A stretch of 64,000 bases of DNA from Streptomyces lasiicapitis (GTDB lineage: Bacteria > Actinomycetota > Actinomycetes > Streptomycetales > Streptomycetaceae): contig NZ_BMNG01000027.1 in the NCBI RefSeq assembly GCF_014646335.1, positions 1 through 64,000 of the forward strand, written 5' to 3'. The notes under the pieces were generated by a model. That model was given only the letters and a program-made list of their open reading frames with translations, did not search any database and was not told where the DNA came from. Position 1 is the first letter of the stretch, and each line of letters begins with the position of its first letter. This document shows, one piece after another, positions 1-8,395 of this stretch. The position numbers and the translations under genes were made by a program.

Positions 1-167
1 TACTGATCGAACAGGCCAAGGGCAAACTCGCCGAACGCCACAACATCGACATGGAACAGGCATTCACCGCTTTACGCCGCTACGCCCGCGCCCACAACCG
101 TCGCCTGGTCGACGTGGCCCGCGCCCTCATAGACGACTCCGAACCCCTGGCCGGTCTGGCGTCCTGA
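1..167 (+). CDS. ANTAR-domain protein, C-terminal fragment
   Basis: The reading frame enters from the left edge (first full codon at position 3) and stops at 165-167. The 54 visible residues start LIEQAKGKLAERHNIDMEQA and contain the three-helix ANTAR pattern (I-x-QAKG, then A-F-x-x-L-R-R-Y-A, then DVAR-x-L). ANTAR domains bind paired hairpins in nascent RNA and act as antiterminators, usually fused to a GAF or PAS sensor, which would lie outside the window. Two more ANTAR genes occur at 3971-4321 and 4788-5147. The family is secure; sensor and target are unknown. Confidence 0.85.
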   Translation, partial: LIEQAKGKLAERHNIDMEQAFTALRRYARAHNRRLVDVARALIDDSEPLAGLAS

Positions 168-693
168 CCCACGCCACGAAGAGCTTCGGCAGCCGCTGGG
201 GCATCACCAGAGTTCTCGGACGACCGTTCTGGTTGACGCATCTTTGGCCGAACAGCCCCGCATGGACACTCCGGGCGCGGGCAGAGTCCCTGCGCCGGGA
301 GCGCGGGATCCGGGTCCGGCCCTCCCGAAGGAGCCACGACGGGCTGATCCTGGCCGCCGGCTCCGGGCGTGGATGGATCTGTCTCCCGGCCCGGTGCGGC
401 CTTCTGCAGCGAACGCCGCACCGGCACATCTAGGGAGAGAGGGCTCCCTTGGGTACCGATGTGCTCCCGCTTCACCGGCGTCCATGGTCGAGGTGAGCCC
501 GACCGCGAGTGCCGGAAGAGGGATCGGCCGTGGTCGGGCACGCTCATATCCAGCATCCACCCCGCGCAGGAGAATGGCGCCTGGCGTGATGAGACCAAGC
601 AGTCGCATCAGTTGTTGTCCCGAGCCGCGCCCTAGTGCGACGGCCAGGTCCAGCTTCGCTCGACGCAGACCTGGCGGCCGTGGTGGTCCCTGT
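168..693. other. Intergenic stretch without a convincing gene
   Basis: Open frames exist on both strands but none shows a ribosome site, a recognisable domain or a composition better than expected for antisense of high-GC DNA. The stretch separates the convergent ends of the ANTAR gene and the DUF1206 gene. No transposase similarity is seen. Confidence 0.4.
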
Positions 694-1536
694 TCACAGG
701 CGGCGCCAGCGGGCCGAGGCGAAGGAGAAGACGCCGAAGAGGATCAGTCCGATCGCGACAGCGACCAGGAGCCAGGGGCCCGCCGGGGTCTGCGTGAAAC
801 TGCGGAGCGTGGCATCCACCCCCTTGGCCTCGTCCGCGTCGAACTGGACGGCCGCGATCAGGATGAAGATGCCGGCCGCCGCGAACACCGTGCCGCGCGC
901 CACGCCCCCGCCCACCCCCAGGCCGGTCACGATCTGCCGCGTGCGGTGGCTCATCGCTGCCACGTCCAACTGTTTCAGGAACTTGCGCATCGCCGCTCGT
1001 ATCGCGAGCACGACACCGATGCCGATCAGGAGGCAGCCCCCGGCCCCCACAAGGAATTGGCCGTACGACAGCTTCAGCACCGACGCGGTCCAGTCCTTCG
1101 ACTTCGCGTTGCCGCTGGAGCCCTGGCCGCCACCGGCGGCGAACCGGGCGGTGATCCAGCAGACCGACGCGTAGAAGATCGCCCGCCCGCCGTCCAGAAG
1201 CCGTGAGGCGGCCTTCCGCTCGGGCCCCCTGCTGAGCACCGCACGGGAGCCCCTCCACAGCGCCATGCAGCCGAAGCCGACGGCCAGCGCCCACAGCATC
1301 ACCTTCCCGAAGGGCTGCTCCGCGACCTGGTCCAACGCACCCTGGCGATCTGCCGACTCCCCGCCGCTCCCGAGGGCCATCTGGATCGCCAGGGCGCCGA
1401 TGAGGACGTACACAACACCACGTGCCATGAAACCCGCCCGACCCGCGGCGGTCAGCGTCTCTTCCTTGGCGGTGTGGGCGGCAGAGCCTGCGCTCCGGCC
1501 CTTTCCTTGTGCCTGAGGTGCTTGAGACGACGTCAC
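694..1536 (-). CDS. DUF1206 integral membrane protein
   Basis: This is a 280-residue membrane protein of the actinobacterial DUF1206 family, whose biochemical role is not known. Three copies of the family unit, each about 70 residues with two membrane helices, can be seen. They begin near RAGFMARGVVYVLIG, LLDGGRAIFYASVCW and GVARGTVFAAAGIFI, each with the small-R-G-x-x-[YF] start, giving six predicted helices. A polar tail of about 35 residues precedes the first unit. The GTG start at 1536 was chosen because GGGGAGGA lies a few bases upstream; the frame is open further to 1920 but those codons have no domain. It is divergent from the lipid kinase gene. Confidence 0.85.
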   Translation of the reverse strand: MTSSQAPQAQGKGRSAGSAAHTAKEETLTAAGRAGFMARGVVYVLIGALAIQMALGSGGESADRQGALDQVAEQPFGKVMLWALAVGFGCMALWRGSRAVLSRGPERKAASRLLDGGRAIFYASVCWITARFAAGGGQGSSGNAKSKDWTASVLKLSYGQFLVGAGGCLLIGIGVVLAIRAAMRKFLKQLDVAAMSHRTRQIVTGLGVGGGVARGTVFAAAGIFILIAAVQFDADEAKGVDATLRSFTQTPAGPWLLVAVAIGLILFGVFSFASARWRRL

Positions 1537-1661
1537 GAGGTCCTCCCCACGGCCATGGGGCGCGCGATGGCGCGTCCTGGACACCGAGTGCCCCCGTAAG
1601 GAGGCGTGATGCGTCGTACGCGCAGCAGCCTGTTCACCCGCGCCAGGGGTACTCGGCCAGC

Positions 1662-3005
1662 ATGCGAACCCACGAACCGCGTGCCGGCGAACGCACGAAG
1701 CTCGCCTCCTCGGCCGCGAAGGTCCTGATCGGCAACCGGAGCGCGCGCCGGGCCGCGTTGCGCGGCACCGGCTCGCTGGTCCTGGCCTCCGCCGCCATCC
1801 AGGCCGCCACCAAGGTGCTCGACAGGCGCCGGCCGCTGCGGCATCCGCCGAGCGGGGCGGTGTCTTCCCACCGCACAGCCGGTGCAGCCGCCTTTGCGAC
1901 CGGCGCCACCTTGGAGGCACCCCGACTGGGAGCCGTCCTCCTTCCCGTCGCGGTGGGCGTCGCCGCCTCCCGTCTGCGTGCCGGGGCGCACGCTCCCGGC
2001 CGCGTTCTGGTGGATGCCGCGTTCGGCATGGGCATCGCCGTGGCGACCTGTCGCTGGTGGCCGCTGCACCGCGACAAGCCCGCCGACAGCGCCCGCCCGC
2101 AGCTCCCCGTCCCCGCGCTTCCCTCAGGCGAGGGCCTGGTCGTGGTCGTCAACAGCGACGCCGGCGGCGAGGCCCCGGCCGAAGTCGAGCTGAGGGCCCT
2201 GCTGCCGAAGGCGGACGTACGACTCTGTGATGCCGGCGAGAACCTGGACACCGTGCTCCGGCAGGCCGCCGCACAGGTACAGGCACGCGGCGGCGCGCTC
2301 GGCGTGGTCGGGGGCGACGGCACGGTCAACGCGGCGGCCGTGCTGGCCCTCGACAACCGGCTGCCGCTCGCGGTGTTCCCCGGCGGCACCCTCAACCACT
2401 TCGCCGCCGACCTCGGACTGCTGACCCTGCAAGAGGCCGCCGACGCCGTGGAGGCGGGCCGCGGCGGCACCGTCGACCTCGGCCGGATCACCGGCGACGG
2501 CACCTGCACCTACTTCCTCAACACCTTCAGCATCGGCGTCTACCCCGAACTCGTCCGGGCCCGCGAAGCCCGCGAGACGTCCCTCGGGAAATGGCCCGCC
2601 CTCGCTCTCGGCCTGCTCCACGTCCTGGCCGACGGCGCCCCCGTCGACGTCACCCTCGACGGACAGCCCCGGCAGCTGTGGCTGCTCTTCGCCGGCAACA
2701 GCCGCTACGACCCTCCCGGCTTCGCCCCCTCCTACCGCCCCACCCTGGACGACGGACTCCTCGACCTCCGCGTCGTCGACGGAAAACACCCCTTCGCCCG
2801 CACCCGCCTCGTCGCGGCCTTCCTCACCGGGACCCTCTCCCGCTCCCGCGTCTACCAGGAAACCACCGTGACCCGCCTGCGCATCGACGGTATGGGCAAG
2901 GCAGGTGACTACACCCGGGACGGCGAAGTGAGCCCCGCCGCCGACACTCTCGTCCTCGACAAGAGGAGCCGCGCCCTCACCGTCTACCTGCCCGCTCCCC
3001 AGTGA
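1662..3005 (+). CDS. PAP2-like / diacylglycerol kinase fusion protein
   Basis: The 447-residue protein has two parts. Residues about 45-130 resemble a PAP2 lipid phosphatase: K51 followed by RP, then SSH at 68-70, then SR with H110. From about residue 160 it is a DAGK/NAD-kinase-like lipid kinase, with GGDGTVN at about 217 and PGGTLNHFA after it, the usual nucleotide-binding motifs. In the known actinobacterial fusions the third PAP2 motif ends H-x-x-G-D; here the position after H-A-P-G is R (about 114), so the phosphatase half may be inactive. The kinase half probably phosphorylates a diacylglycerol-type lipid at the membrane. ATG 1662 was chosen over the earlier in-frame codon at 1509 because the upstream stretch has no domain and overlaps the divergent gene. 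Confidence 0.8.
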   Translation: MRTHEPRAGERTKLASSAAKVLIGNRSARRAALRGTGSLVLASAAIQAATKVLDRRRPLRHPPSGAVSSHRTAGAAAFATGATLEAPRLGAVLLPVAVGVAASRLRAGAHAPGRVLVDAAFGMGIAVATCRWWPLHRDKPADSARPQLPVPALPSGEGLVVVVNSDAGGEAPAEVELRALLPKADVRLCDAGENLDTVLRQAAAQVQARGGALGVVGGDGTVNAAAVLALDNRLPLAVFPGGTLNHFAADLGLLTLQEAADAVEAGRGGTVDLGRITGDGTCTYFLNTFSIGVYPELVRAREARETSLGKWPALALGLLHVLADGAPVDVTLDGQPRQLWLLFAGNSRYDPPGFAPSYRPTLDDGLLDLRVVDGKHPFARTRLVAAFLTGTLSRSRVYQETTVTRLRIDGMGKAGDYTRDGEVSPAADTLVLDKRSRALTVYLPAPQ

Positions 3006-3147
3006 TCCCGTGCCATCGGCGGACGGCAACGCAGTGCCCATCCGGGGCTATGCTGCGAAGCAGGCGCCCCAGACCCCGGCCACGCACTGCCAGTTGGGCA
3101 CGATGCCTGTCCCGCACGTCTTCCGGTCTCCTGAACCGAGGCGCCCC

Positions 3148-3801
3148 ATGCACACGCCGCAGCACCCACACGAACCCGACAGCTCACAGCCGTCCGCCAT
3201 GGACGCCGTGCGTCTGCGCCGACTGAACCGCTGGCAGGCCGAGGACCTGCGAGAGGACCTCGCGGACCTGTACGTGGAATCCTCCACGACTCCATCCGGT
3301 GAGGAGTTCCGCGGCCGACAGGAGTTCCTGCGCCGCCTGGCGCACGACGTCCAACGGCCCGGCTTCGACATGCTGGTCGCCGAGGCGGAAGCACTGGCGG
3401 GCTGCGCGTACGGAGTTCCCGTGGAGCGCGACGGATCCTGGTGGCAGGGGTTCGAGGGCCCGATGCCCCAGAACCTCGAGCAACTCACGGCCTCCGGACA
3501 CGTCTTCGCGATCACCGAAACCCTCATCCATCCGCACGAGGACGCCCGCGGGCTCGCCCGCCGTCTGCAGGAGCGCCTGCTCGCCGACCACCAGGCATCC
3601 CTCGGCGTCACCTTGCTCGATCAGTCCGATCACTTGGCGTTCGCCGCCTTCGAAGCCTGGGGCTGGCAGGAGATCGGGCAGATCCACCGGCAGCCACCGT
3701 CCCCGGCAGCGTTACGCGTACTCGTCCTCCGGCTCGGAGAGCGCACGACAGACCATCCCGACGGCCTGGCTCACAATGCCGGGACCCAGCGACCCGAATA
3801 G
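3148..3801 (+). CDS. GNAT-type N-acetyltransferase, putative
   Basis: This 217-residue soluble protein resembles GCN5-related acetyltransferases. The segment HVFAITETLIHPHEDARGLA followed by RRLQERLLADH fits beta-4 plus the acetyl-CoA-binding helix: it carries the E-x-x-V-x-P-like strand and then R-G/L-A-R-x-L-Q. A later region (AFAAFEAWGWQEIGQI) matches the usual C-terminal strand pair. The substrate is unknown. The start at 3148 has only a weak GAGG 7 bases upstream; a start at M18 (3199) is also possible. It follows the lipid kinase in the same direction after about 140 bases. Confidence 0.6.
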   Translation: MHTPQHPHEPDSSQPSAMDAVRLRRLNRWQAEDLREDLADLYVESSTTPSGEEFRGRQEFLRRLAHDVQRPGFDMLVAEAEALAGCAYGVPVERDGSWWQGFEGPMPQNLEQLTASGHVFAITETLIHPHEDARGLARRLQERLLADHQASLGVTLLDQSDHLAFAAFEAWGWQEIGQIHRQPPSPAALRVLVLRLGERTTDHPDGLAHNAGTQRPE

Positions 3802-3970
3802 CCGCGTTCGGTTGGCAGACGCGGAGCGTGCGGAGATGCTGCCGGGCCCTCGTTTGGAATCCGTATCGCGGGCTACCCGAGCAGGGCGCCCGACGGTCGA
3901 CCCGGACGAAGGCACCGGAGAGTTGAGAACACAGCTCCCGGTGTCGCCCGTAGCGGTAGCGCACGAGCCG

Positions 3971-4321
3971 TCACCGCTGATCACGGAGGCGCCTCAGCGC
4001 GCGATGCAGTTCGCGTTGGATCCGCTCGGGGAGCAGCTCGCCCTGGGCCGTGGCGATCAGGGCCGCCGCCACGTCACGGAGTTTGATGTTGCAGTGCTGC
4101 GAGACGTCCACCAGCAGTCCCCAGGCGCGTTCACTGGAACAGGGCGCCAGGGCCATCAGCATGCCGCGCGCCTGGTCGATCACCGCACGGCTCGACAACG
4201 CCCTGACCAACTGATCGTTCTCCGCGCGCAGTTTGATGACCTCGGCCACAAGAGCCGCATCCCCTGCCGAAGAAGCTGTCGTCACCCGCAGTTCGTCATA
4301 GGGCGTGGTCGCCTGATGCAT
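3971..4321 (-). CDS. Short ANTAR-domain protein
   Basis: The 116-residue protein has an N-terminal stretch with a short coiled coil (VAEVIKLRAENDQLVRALSS) and a C-terminal ANTAR domain (AVIDQARGMLMALAPCSSER, then LRDVAAALI). No sensor domain is present. It is probably an RNA-binding antiterminator that dimerises through the coiled coil. Its paralogue lies about 470 bases away at 4788-5147, with a PRC-barrel gene between them. The start at 4321 follows GAGGT. Confidence 0.8.
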   Translation of the reverse strand: MHQATTPYDELRVTTASSAGDAALVAEVIKLRAENDQLVRALSSRAVIDQARGMLMALAPCSSERAWGLLVDVSQHCNIKLRDVAAALIATAQGELLPERIQRELHRALRRLRDQR

Positions 4322-4389
4322 GGTGCCTACCTCACAACGCAGTGACGAGAGCCATAGCCCGCGCATGCCCCCACGGGCACCACAGGCGG

Positions 4390-4746
4390 TCAGCGGCGGG
4401 CGAGTTGCCGCTCACCGGCCGTCCCGGGCTCGTAGGGCAGCCCGTAGTGCTTGAAGATCGCTGCCTCGTCCTCGGCGGGCAGGACGTCGTCGGTGCCGAT
4501 CGAGGGGGCTGTCTTCACCAGTGCTTTGGCATAGGCGACCTTGAGGTAATCCGGGCCGACCATCGCGTTGTCGAGGGGGACGAACATCAGCCGGCGCCGG
4601 GTGGGCAGTCCGGTCCGCACGGTGGCCATGGCCGGTTCGTCAGTGGTGGTGTCCACATAGACCGCTTCGAGGACACCGATCTTGTGTGACTCGGTGTCGA
4701 CGACTGCGAGGTCGCGCCACTCCCGGACATCGGCTGCGTGAATCAT
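4390..4746 (-). CDS. PRC-barrel domain protein
   Basis: This 118-residue protein fits the PRC-barrel family: residues 1-70 contain ADVREWRDLAVVDTESHKIG and later VPLDNAMVGPDYLKVAYAK, the usual barrel strands. The C-terminal part (AEDEAAIFKHYGLPYEPG) is typical of Streptomyces PRC proteins. Family members bind small ligands, proteins or RNA processing partners; no specific role can be given. It starts at ATG 4746 after GGGAGGGAG. It sits between two ANTAR genes on the same strand and may share a transcript with them. Confidence 0.85.
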   Translation of the reverse strand: MIHAADVREWRDLAVVDTESHKIGVLEAVYVDTTTDEPAMATVRTGLPTRRRLMFVPLDNAMVGPDYLKVAYAKALVKTAPSIGTDDVLPAEDEAAIFKHYGLPYEPGTAGERQLARR

Positions 4747-4787
4747 GACGTCTCCCTCCCGGAGCGCTGTTCTGGTTGGCGTGCCGC

Positions 4788-5147
4788 TCATCGCCGGTCG
4801 GCTGCATGGAGTCGCCGCAGCGCACGGCGTAGCGCCCGATGCATCTGCTCGGGAAGAGACTTGTCCTCCGTGGTGGCGACCAGGGCCGCAGCAACCTCTC
4901 GCAGCCTGAGATCGCACTGCCGCGCAACATCCACCAGCAGCTCCCGGGCTGCCGACCGGCGGCACGGAGTCAGGACCATCACCATGCCGCACGCCTGATC
5001 GATGACCGCGCGGCCGGCCATCGTCCGGCGCAGCTGATCGTTCTCGGTGCGCAGGGCGGCGACATCTTGCCCCGGGGACACGCTTCCCCAGGTGGCCTCG
5101 GCAGCCAAGTTCACCTGCTCCGCTTGGATCGTGGCCGTCCGCTGCAT
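4788..5147 (-). CDS. Short ANTAR-domain protein, second copy
   Basis: The 119-residue protein is a clear paralogue of the 3971-4321 product. It has the same coiled-coil lead-in (VAALRTENDQLRRTMAGRAV) and the ANTAR core (IDQACGMVMVLTPCRRSAAR, then LREVAAALVATTEDKSLPE). The two differ mainly at the N-terminus. The start at ATG 5147 follows GAGAGG. It is the first gene of a three-gene run on the minus strand with the PRC-barrel and other ANTAR genes (gaps about 40 and 70 bases). Confidence 0.8.
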   Translation of the reverse strand: MQRTATIQAEQVNLAAEATWGSVSPGQDVAALRTENDQLRRTMAGRAVIDQACGMVMVLTPCRRSAARELLVDVARQCDLRLREVAAALVATTEDKSLPEQMHRALRRALRRLHAADRR

Positions 5148-5215
5148 GACAGGTACCTCTCGCCGAGTTCCTCGCACCTGGCCTGACTCCCCGGAGTGTC
5201 TGGGCGATCTCCAGG

Positions 5216-5494
5216 TCACCTGTGGTGCTCACGGTCCCGGCGATCCTGGCGGTCCTCGCGCATCCAGCGCCCTCGGCGCTGGCGCCGGTATCGGCGGTCC
5301 CAGCGCTCCTGACGATCCCGGTAGTCCCGGTACTCCCCGTAGTCGGAATGACTTCCACGGCCTCGGCCCCCGGTACCGCCCCGGCCATGGTGGACAAGGC
5401 CGAAGATCAGCACGGCCGCGGCCACCCACCACAGGGCATGGAGGAAGCCGAGCCCGAACAGGACCGCGAGGAGGATCAACAGGAGCACGAACAC
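5216..5494 (-). CDS. Small hydrophobic protein, lmo0937/DUF5670-like, with charged tail
   Basis: The 92-residue product begins with one long hydrophobic stretch that can form two short membrane helices (VFVLLLILLAVLFGLGFLHA and LWWVAAAVLIFGLV). A very basic, tyrosine- and aspartate-rich tail follows (repeats such as DYGEYRDYRDRQERWDRR). The membrane part matches the 57-residue protein at 6197-6370 (shared W-x-x-A-A-x-L). GTG 5494 is preceded by GGGGAGG. The tail is unusual for the family. Function is unknown; it may be a stress-induced membrane protein. Confidence 0.65.
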   Translation of the reverse strand: MFVLLLILLAVLFGLGFLHALWWVAAAVLIFGLVHHGRGGTGGRGRGSHSDYGEYRDYRDRQERWDRRYRRQRRGRWMREDRQDRRDREHHR

Positions 5495-5869
5495 GGTGGG
5501 CCTCCCCGGAGCGGAATGGACATCGCTGCCGGGGACTGGGGCCTCATCCCACAGCGTAGTCCTGCCCAGAGCCCGCGGATACCTTCCCACGTCACCGCGT
5601 ACTGCCCGACGTAGACGGACACTTGACATCTGGCCGTCGAATGCGGCAGCGGCTACCGTGCGCCAAGCCGCCCCGGTCCCCGGCAGCGCCGAACAGCCCT
5701 CGCGCTCCCCAGGGGGCGCACCGTGCGCATCGCTGCCGGAACCCGCCGCGTCACGAGCGCGGCCGCACCCGCCCCTCGCCGGGTGACCCCGGCGCGGCCT
5801 CGATGCGCTCCATGCGGGCACCGATCCGCTGCCCGCCACGTCGCACACTTCTGCCCCCAGGCGGTACGC

Positions 5870-6076
5870 ATGTACGCGCTGATCGTCCCGGCCTCGGCCC
5901 CCTTCGTCCTGCTCGCCACCGTCATGGGCCTGTCCTGGTGGGAGGACCACGTCCTGCCGCCGGCCGAGCCCGTCGCAACCCCTGTCGAGCATCCGATTCC
6001 CCCGGCGGCCCCGGCCGTGCACCCGAAACCCCCCAGCGCCCAAGGGGCGTTGACAAGGGAGGTCGTCGGGCGTTGA
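5870..6076 (+). CDS. Small single-span membrane protein
   Basis: The predicted product is 68 residues long: a membrane helix (MYALIVPASAPFVLLATVMG) followed by WWEDHVLPPAEP and a proline-rich outer segment. ATG 5870 was preferred because the frame upstream to 5723 is arginine-rich and lacks any family feature. The family is not recognised. It precedes the lmo0937-like gene by about 120 bases. Confidence 0.5.
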   Translation: MYALIVPASAPFVLLATVMGLSWWEDHVLPPAEPVATPVEHPIPPAAPAVHPKPPSAQGALTREVVGR

Positions 6077-6196
6077 CTGACAACACGGCGTAGGGCTATG
6101 CCAATCCGAATCATTCGGGCGAAGCATTCCGCCCTCCCACTTCGCCCGGACCCCGCGGAAAACCAGGAACCATTCCCGCGATCTGGAGGCCCGGCG

Positions 6197-6370
6197 ATGC
6201 TCGTCTGGATTCTTCTCCTTCTGCTGATCCTGGTGATCTTCGGGTTCGGCTTCACCATGCAGATCCTGTGGTACGTCGCGGCTGCACTTCTGGTCCTCTG
6301 GCTTGTCGGCTTCGTGATGCGCGGCCGCGGCGGCGGTGGCAGGCGCCGGTTCGGCCGCAGCCACGGCTGA
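6197..6370 (+). CDS. Small hydrophobic protein, lmo0937/DUF5670 family
   Basis: This 57-residue protein is mostly two adjoining hydrophobic segments (MLVWILLLLLILVIFGFGFT and ILWYVAAALLVLWLVGFV) with a short glycine/arginine tail. It fits the lmo0937/DUF5670 group of tiny membrane proteins found in many Gram-positive bacteria. A good GGAGG lies before ATG 6197. It is followed 91 bases later by a CsbD-like gene, which suggests general-stress expression. Confidence 0.75.
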   Translation: MLVWILLLLLILVIFGFGFTMQILWYVAAALLVLWLVGFVMRGRGGGGRRRFGRSHG

Positions 6371-6461
6371 TCCACCCAGCCTTCTGCCCTGTCCACGGAC
6401 AGGGCGGCTTGCACGGCCATCAGACGCGGGAGCCCACCCAGCGGACGAGCAGAGGACAGCC

Positions 6462-6635
6462 ATGAGCGTGGGACGAACCATCAGGCACAAGACACAGGCT
6501 TTCACGGGCCGGATCACGGAACGCTTCGGCAGGACCACCGGAAACAGGCGGCTGCGTAGGCAGGGCAGGACCGACCGGATCTCCGGAGATCTCAAGCAAT
6601 CCGGCGACAAGGCCAAGGGCGCTTTCAAGCGCTGA
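6462..6635 (+). CDS. CsbD-like stress protein
   Basis: The 57-residue, strongly basic and hydrophilic protein carries the CsbD-type pattern: TGRITERFGRTTGNRRLRRQ, then GRTDRISGDLKQSGDKAKGA. In Bacillus, CsbD is a general-stress protein under sigma-B; its molecular role is not established. GAGGACAGCC precedes ATG 6462. Codon use matches neighbours. A strong hairpin follows the stop. Confidence 0.75.
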   Translation: MSVGRTIRHKTQAFTGRITERFGRTTGNRRLRRQGRTDRISGDLKQSGDKAKGAFKR

Positions 6636-6648
6636 CCACGAGCACCCT

Positions 6649-6679
6649 GGTTGGTGCCCACGTCACGTGGGCACCAACC
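6649..6679 (+). terminator. Hairpin after the CsbD-like gene
   Basis: Two perfect 15-base arms (6649-6663 and 6665-6679) flank a single base and begin 13 bases after the CsbD-like stop codon. There is no T-run. Such T-less hairpins act as terminators in Streptomyces. The sequence is seen directly; the function is inferred. Confidence 0.65.
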
Positions 6680-6765
6680 GGCCGGCCTCAACACTGAGTG
6701 AGCCGACAGGGATTGATGGAAATGCAGCAGAGCGGCCAACGGATCAAGAACCAAAGAGGACAGCC

Positions 6766-7392
6766 ATGATCACCGTCGTCATCATCGCCGTGCTCGTCGT
6801 CGCGGCGGCCACCCTCGTCTACGTCGTGCGTGGACGAACCCGGGGCGGTGGCGGTCGCGGGCTGAAGCGGCGCTTCGGGCCCGAGTACGACCGTGCCGTC
6901 ACCCGCCACGACGGCAACACCAAGGGCGCCGACCGGGAGCTCAGTGAGCGCGTGAAGCGGTACGGCTCCCTCAAGGAGCAGCCGCTGTCACCTGCGGCCC
7001 GCGAGCAATACGCGTCTCAATGGGCCGCCGTTCAAGAGCAGTTCGTTGAATCCCCGCAGACGGCCATCATCGAGGCCGATGCGCTGCTGGCGCACCTGGC
7101 CAGGGACCGGGGCTATCCCGACGGCGAGCACTTCGAGGAGCAGCTGGCCGCGCTCTCCGTCCACCACGCCCACTACGTCCAGGGCTACCGCAGCCTGCAC
7201 ACAGCCGCCCGCGGCCAGAGCGGCACCGAGGAAATGCGGGAGGCCATGATCGAAGCCCGCAGCCTCTTCGAGGCCCTGGTCACCGAGCAACCAGCCGACT
7301 CGGACCAGCGCCATCCGCAGTCCCCCGACGACCGCGGTCACGCGCCGTGGGCACTGAACCGGCGCCATGCGAAGGGAAGTGGCACGCGATGA
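6766..7392 (+). CDS. Membrane-anchored protein of unknown function
   Basis: The 208-residue protein has an N-terminal membrane helix (MITVVIIAVLVVAAATLVYV) followed by a basic stretch and an alpha-helical cytoplasmic domain. This domain contains RFGPEYDRAVTRHDGNTKGA and EEQLAALSVHHAHYVQGYRS, which I know from Streptomyces 'secreted/transmembrane' hypothetical proteins without assigned role. GAGGACAGCC precedes ATG 6766. Its stop overlaps the next start (ATGA), so translation of the two is coupled. Confidence 0.75.
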   Translation: MITVVIIAVLVVAAATLVYVVRGRTRGGGGRGLKRRFGPEYDRAVTRHDGNTKGADRELSERVKRYGSLKEQPLSPAAREQYASQWAAVQEQFVESPQTAIIEADALLAHLARDRGYPDGEHFEEQLAALSVHHAHYVQGYRSLHTAARGQSGTEEMREAMIEARSLFEALVTEQPADSDQRHPQSPDDRGHAPWALNRRHAKGSGTR

Positions 7393-7808
7393 CGTACGAC
7401 CAGGAACGCGCCCAACAGCCCCAGGGCGGGAGGCCGGATCTCGTCGAACAGCACGCCTCGCAGACGCCTCGTACCGAGGCCGCTCGCGCACCGCGTGAGC
7501 CGGTCGCCAGTACTGATGCATCCGTCCGCACCCCGGGGTCCACGCTGCTGGCGCAGGGCGAACGGGACAAGCTCACCATACGACTCCAGCAGGCCCTCAA
7601 CGCCTTCGTCGAGAGCCCTCGCCAGGCCGTGGAAGAGGCCGACGGCGTCTTCGACGAAGTCGTCACCCAGCTGACCGAAAACCTCGCGGAGCGGCGCCGT
7701 GCCCTGCGTGCAGGCTGGCAGGGCCAGGACACCGAGGCGCAGACAGAGGAACTACGGCTCGCGCTACGGCAGTACAAGGAGACCACAGAGCTGCTGCTGC
7801 GCATGTAG
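7389..7808 (+). CDS. Small alpha-helical protein coupled to the membrane-anchored gene
   Basis: The 139-residue soluble protein has a disordered, proline- and alanine-rich first half. The helical second half contains LTIRLQQALNAFVESPRQAV and EEADGVFDEVVTQLTENLAE, similar in style to the helical part of the upstream product (ESPQTAIIEADALLAHLA). The two therefore probably share an ESP[RQ]xA-x-x-EAD module. The start overlaps the upstream stop by ATGA. The role is unknown, but the shared module and coupling suggest that the two proteins interact. Confidence 0.75.
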   Translation: MTYDQERAQQPQGGRPDLVEQHASQTPRTEAARAPREPVASTDASVRTPGSTLLAQGERDKLTIRLQQALNAFVESPRQAVEEADGVFDEVVTQLTENLAERRRALRAGWQGQDTEAQTEELRLALRQYKETTELLLRM

Positions 7809-7844
7809 CGCCCGCCGAGCAGTGAAGCAGCCTCCCCGCAGAAA

Positions 7845-7906
7845 ACACAGCCGCCGCAGAAGATCGGTGCTCAGGTCCACACCGGTCGAGAATGCGGCGG
7901 CTGTGT
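7845..7906 (+). terminator. Inverted repeat with long loop after the two-gene operon
   Basis: Perfect 14-base arms at 7845-7858 and 7893-7906 enclose a 34-base loop, starting 37 bases after the stop at 7808. It may be a terminator for the operon. The long loop also allows an operator or an old element end. Confidence 0.4.
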
Positions 7907-8395
7907 CCTGGAATCGGCCCGATCCACTTGATGCCCAGCGGACGGACGGCACCGAGCATGACATGGTGGACACGGCTCGGAGGATCTCCCACCGGCCCGG
8001 CATGTCACACGCACAGCGCCACCGGCTGCACGCTCCAGCAGGTACCGCGGGAGACTCCTTTCTTGGACCGTGGTCGCGATGAGCAACTGCGGGGGATTCA
8101 TCAAGGGGTCCTCCACCTCGATCGTCAGATCGTGACCCGCCAGCTGCAACATCACACCGTCGCCGCTCGGGACGGCGGTCCAGATCGTTTTGCCCGTACC
8201 GCTCGGCATCGTCATCACCACCGCGCCGAACCGTGCCGCCGGCACTCCCAGGAGCTTGCCGGTGGACTCCGGCCCCGCAGGCATTCACGGTCCAGTGCTC
8301 ACGCGCCCGCGCCCACATCACAACCCCGCAATCCAGCCACCCCGCCCGGGCTGGCAACAACTCGCTGTCGTGAACGCATTGTTGAAGCAATCGCC
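7907..8395. other. No confident gene; possible minus-strand relic
   Basis: A minus-strand frame (8284 down to about 7960) encodes MTMPSGTGKTIWTAVPSGDG and then LQLAGHDLTIEVEDPLMNPP. Some of this recalls motifs of RsbW-type ATPases (GKT-[VI]-W and V-x-D/E-x-P), but in the wrong order, and no start or ribosome site is convincing. I treat it as a relic or an unknown small gene. Confidence 0.3.

Noticed and set aside
7871..8284. RsbW-like ATPase on the minus strand
   Set aside because: The motif order is wrong and no N box or start site is found; kept only as a possible relic.
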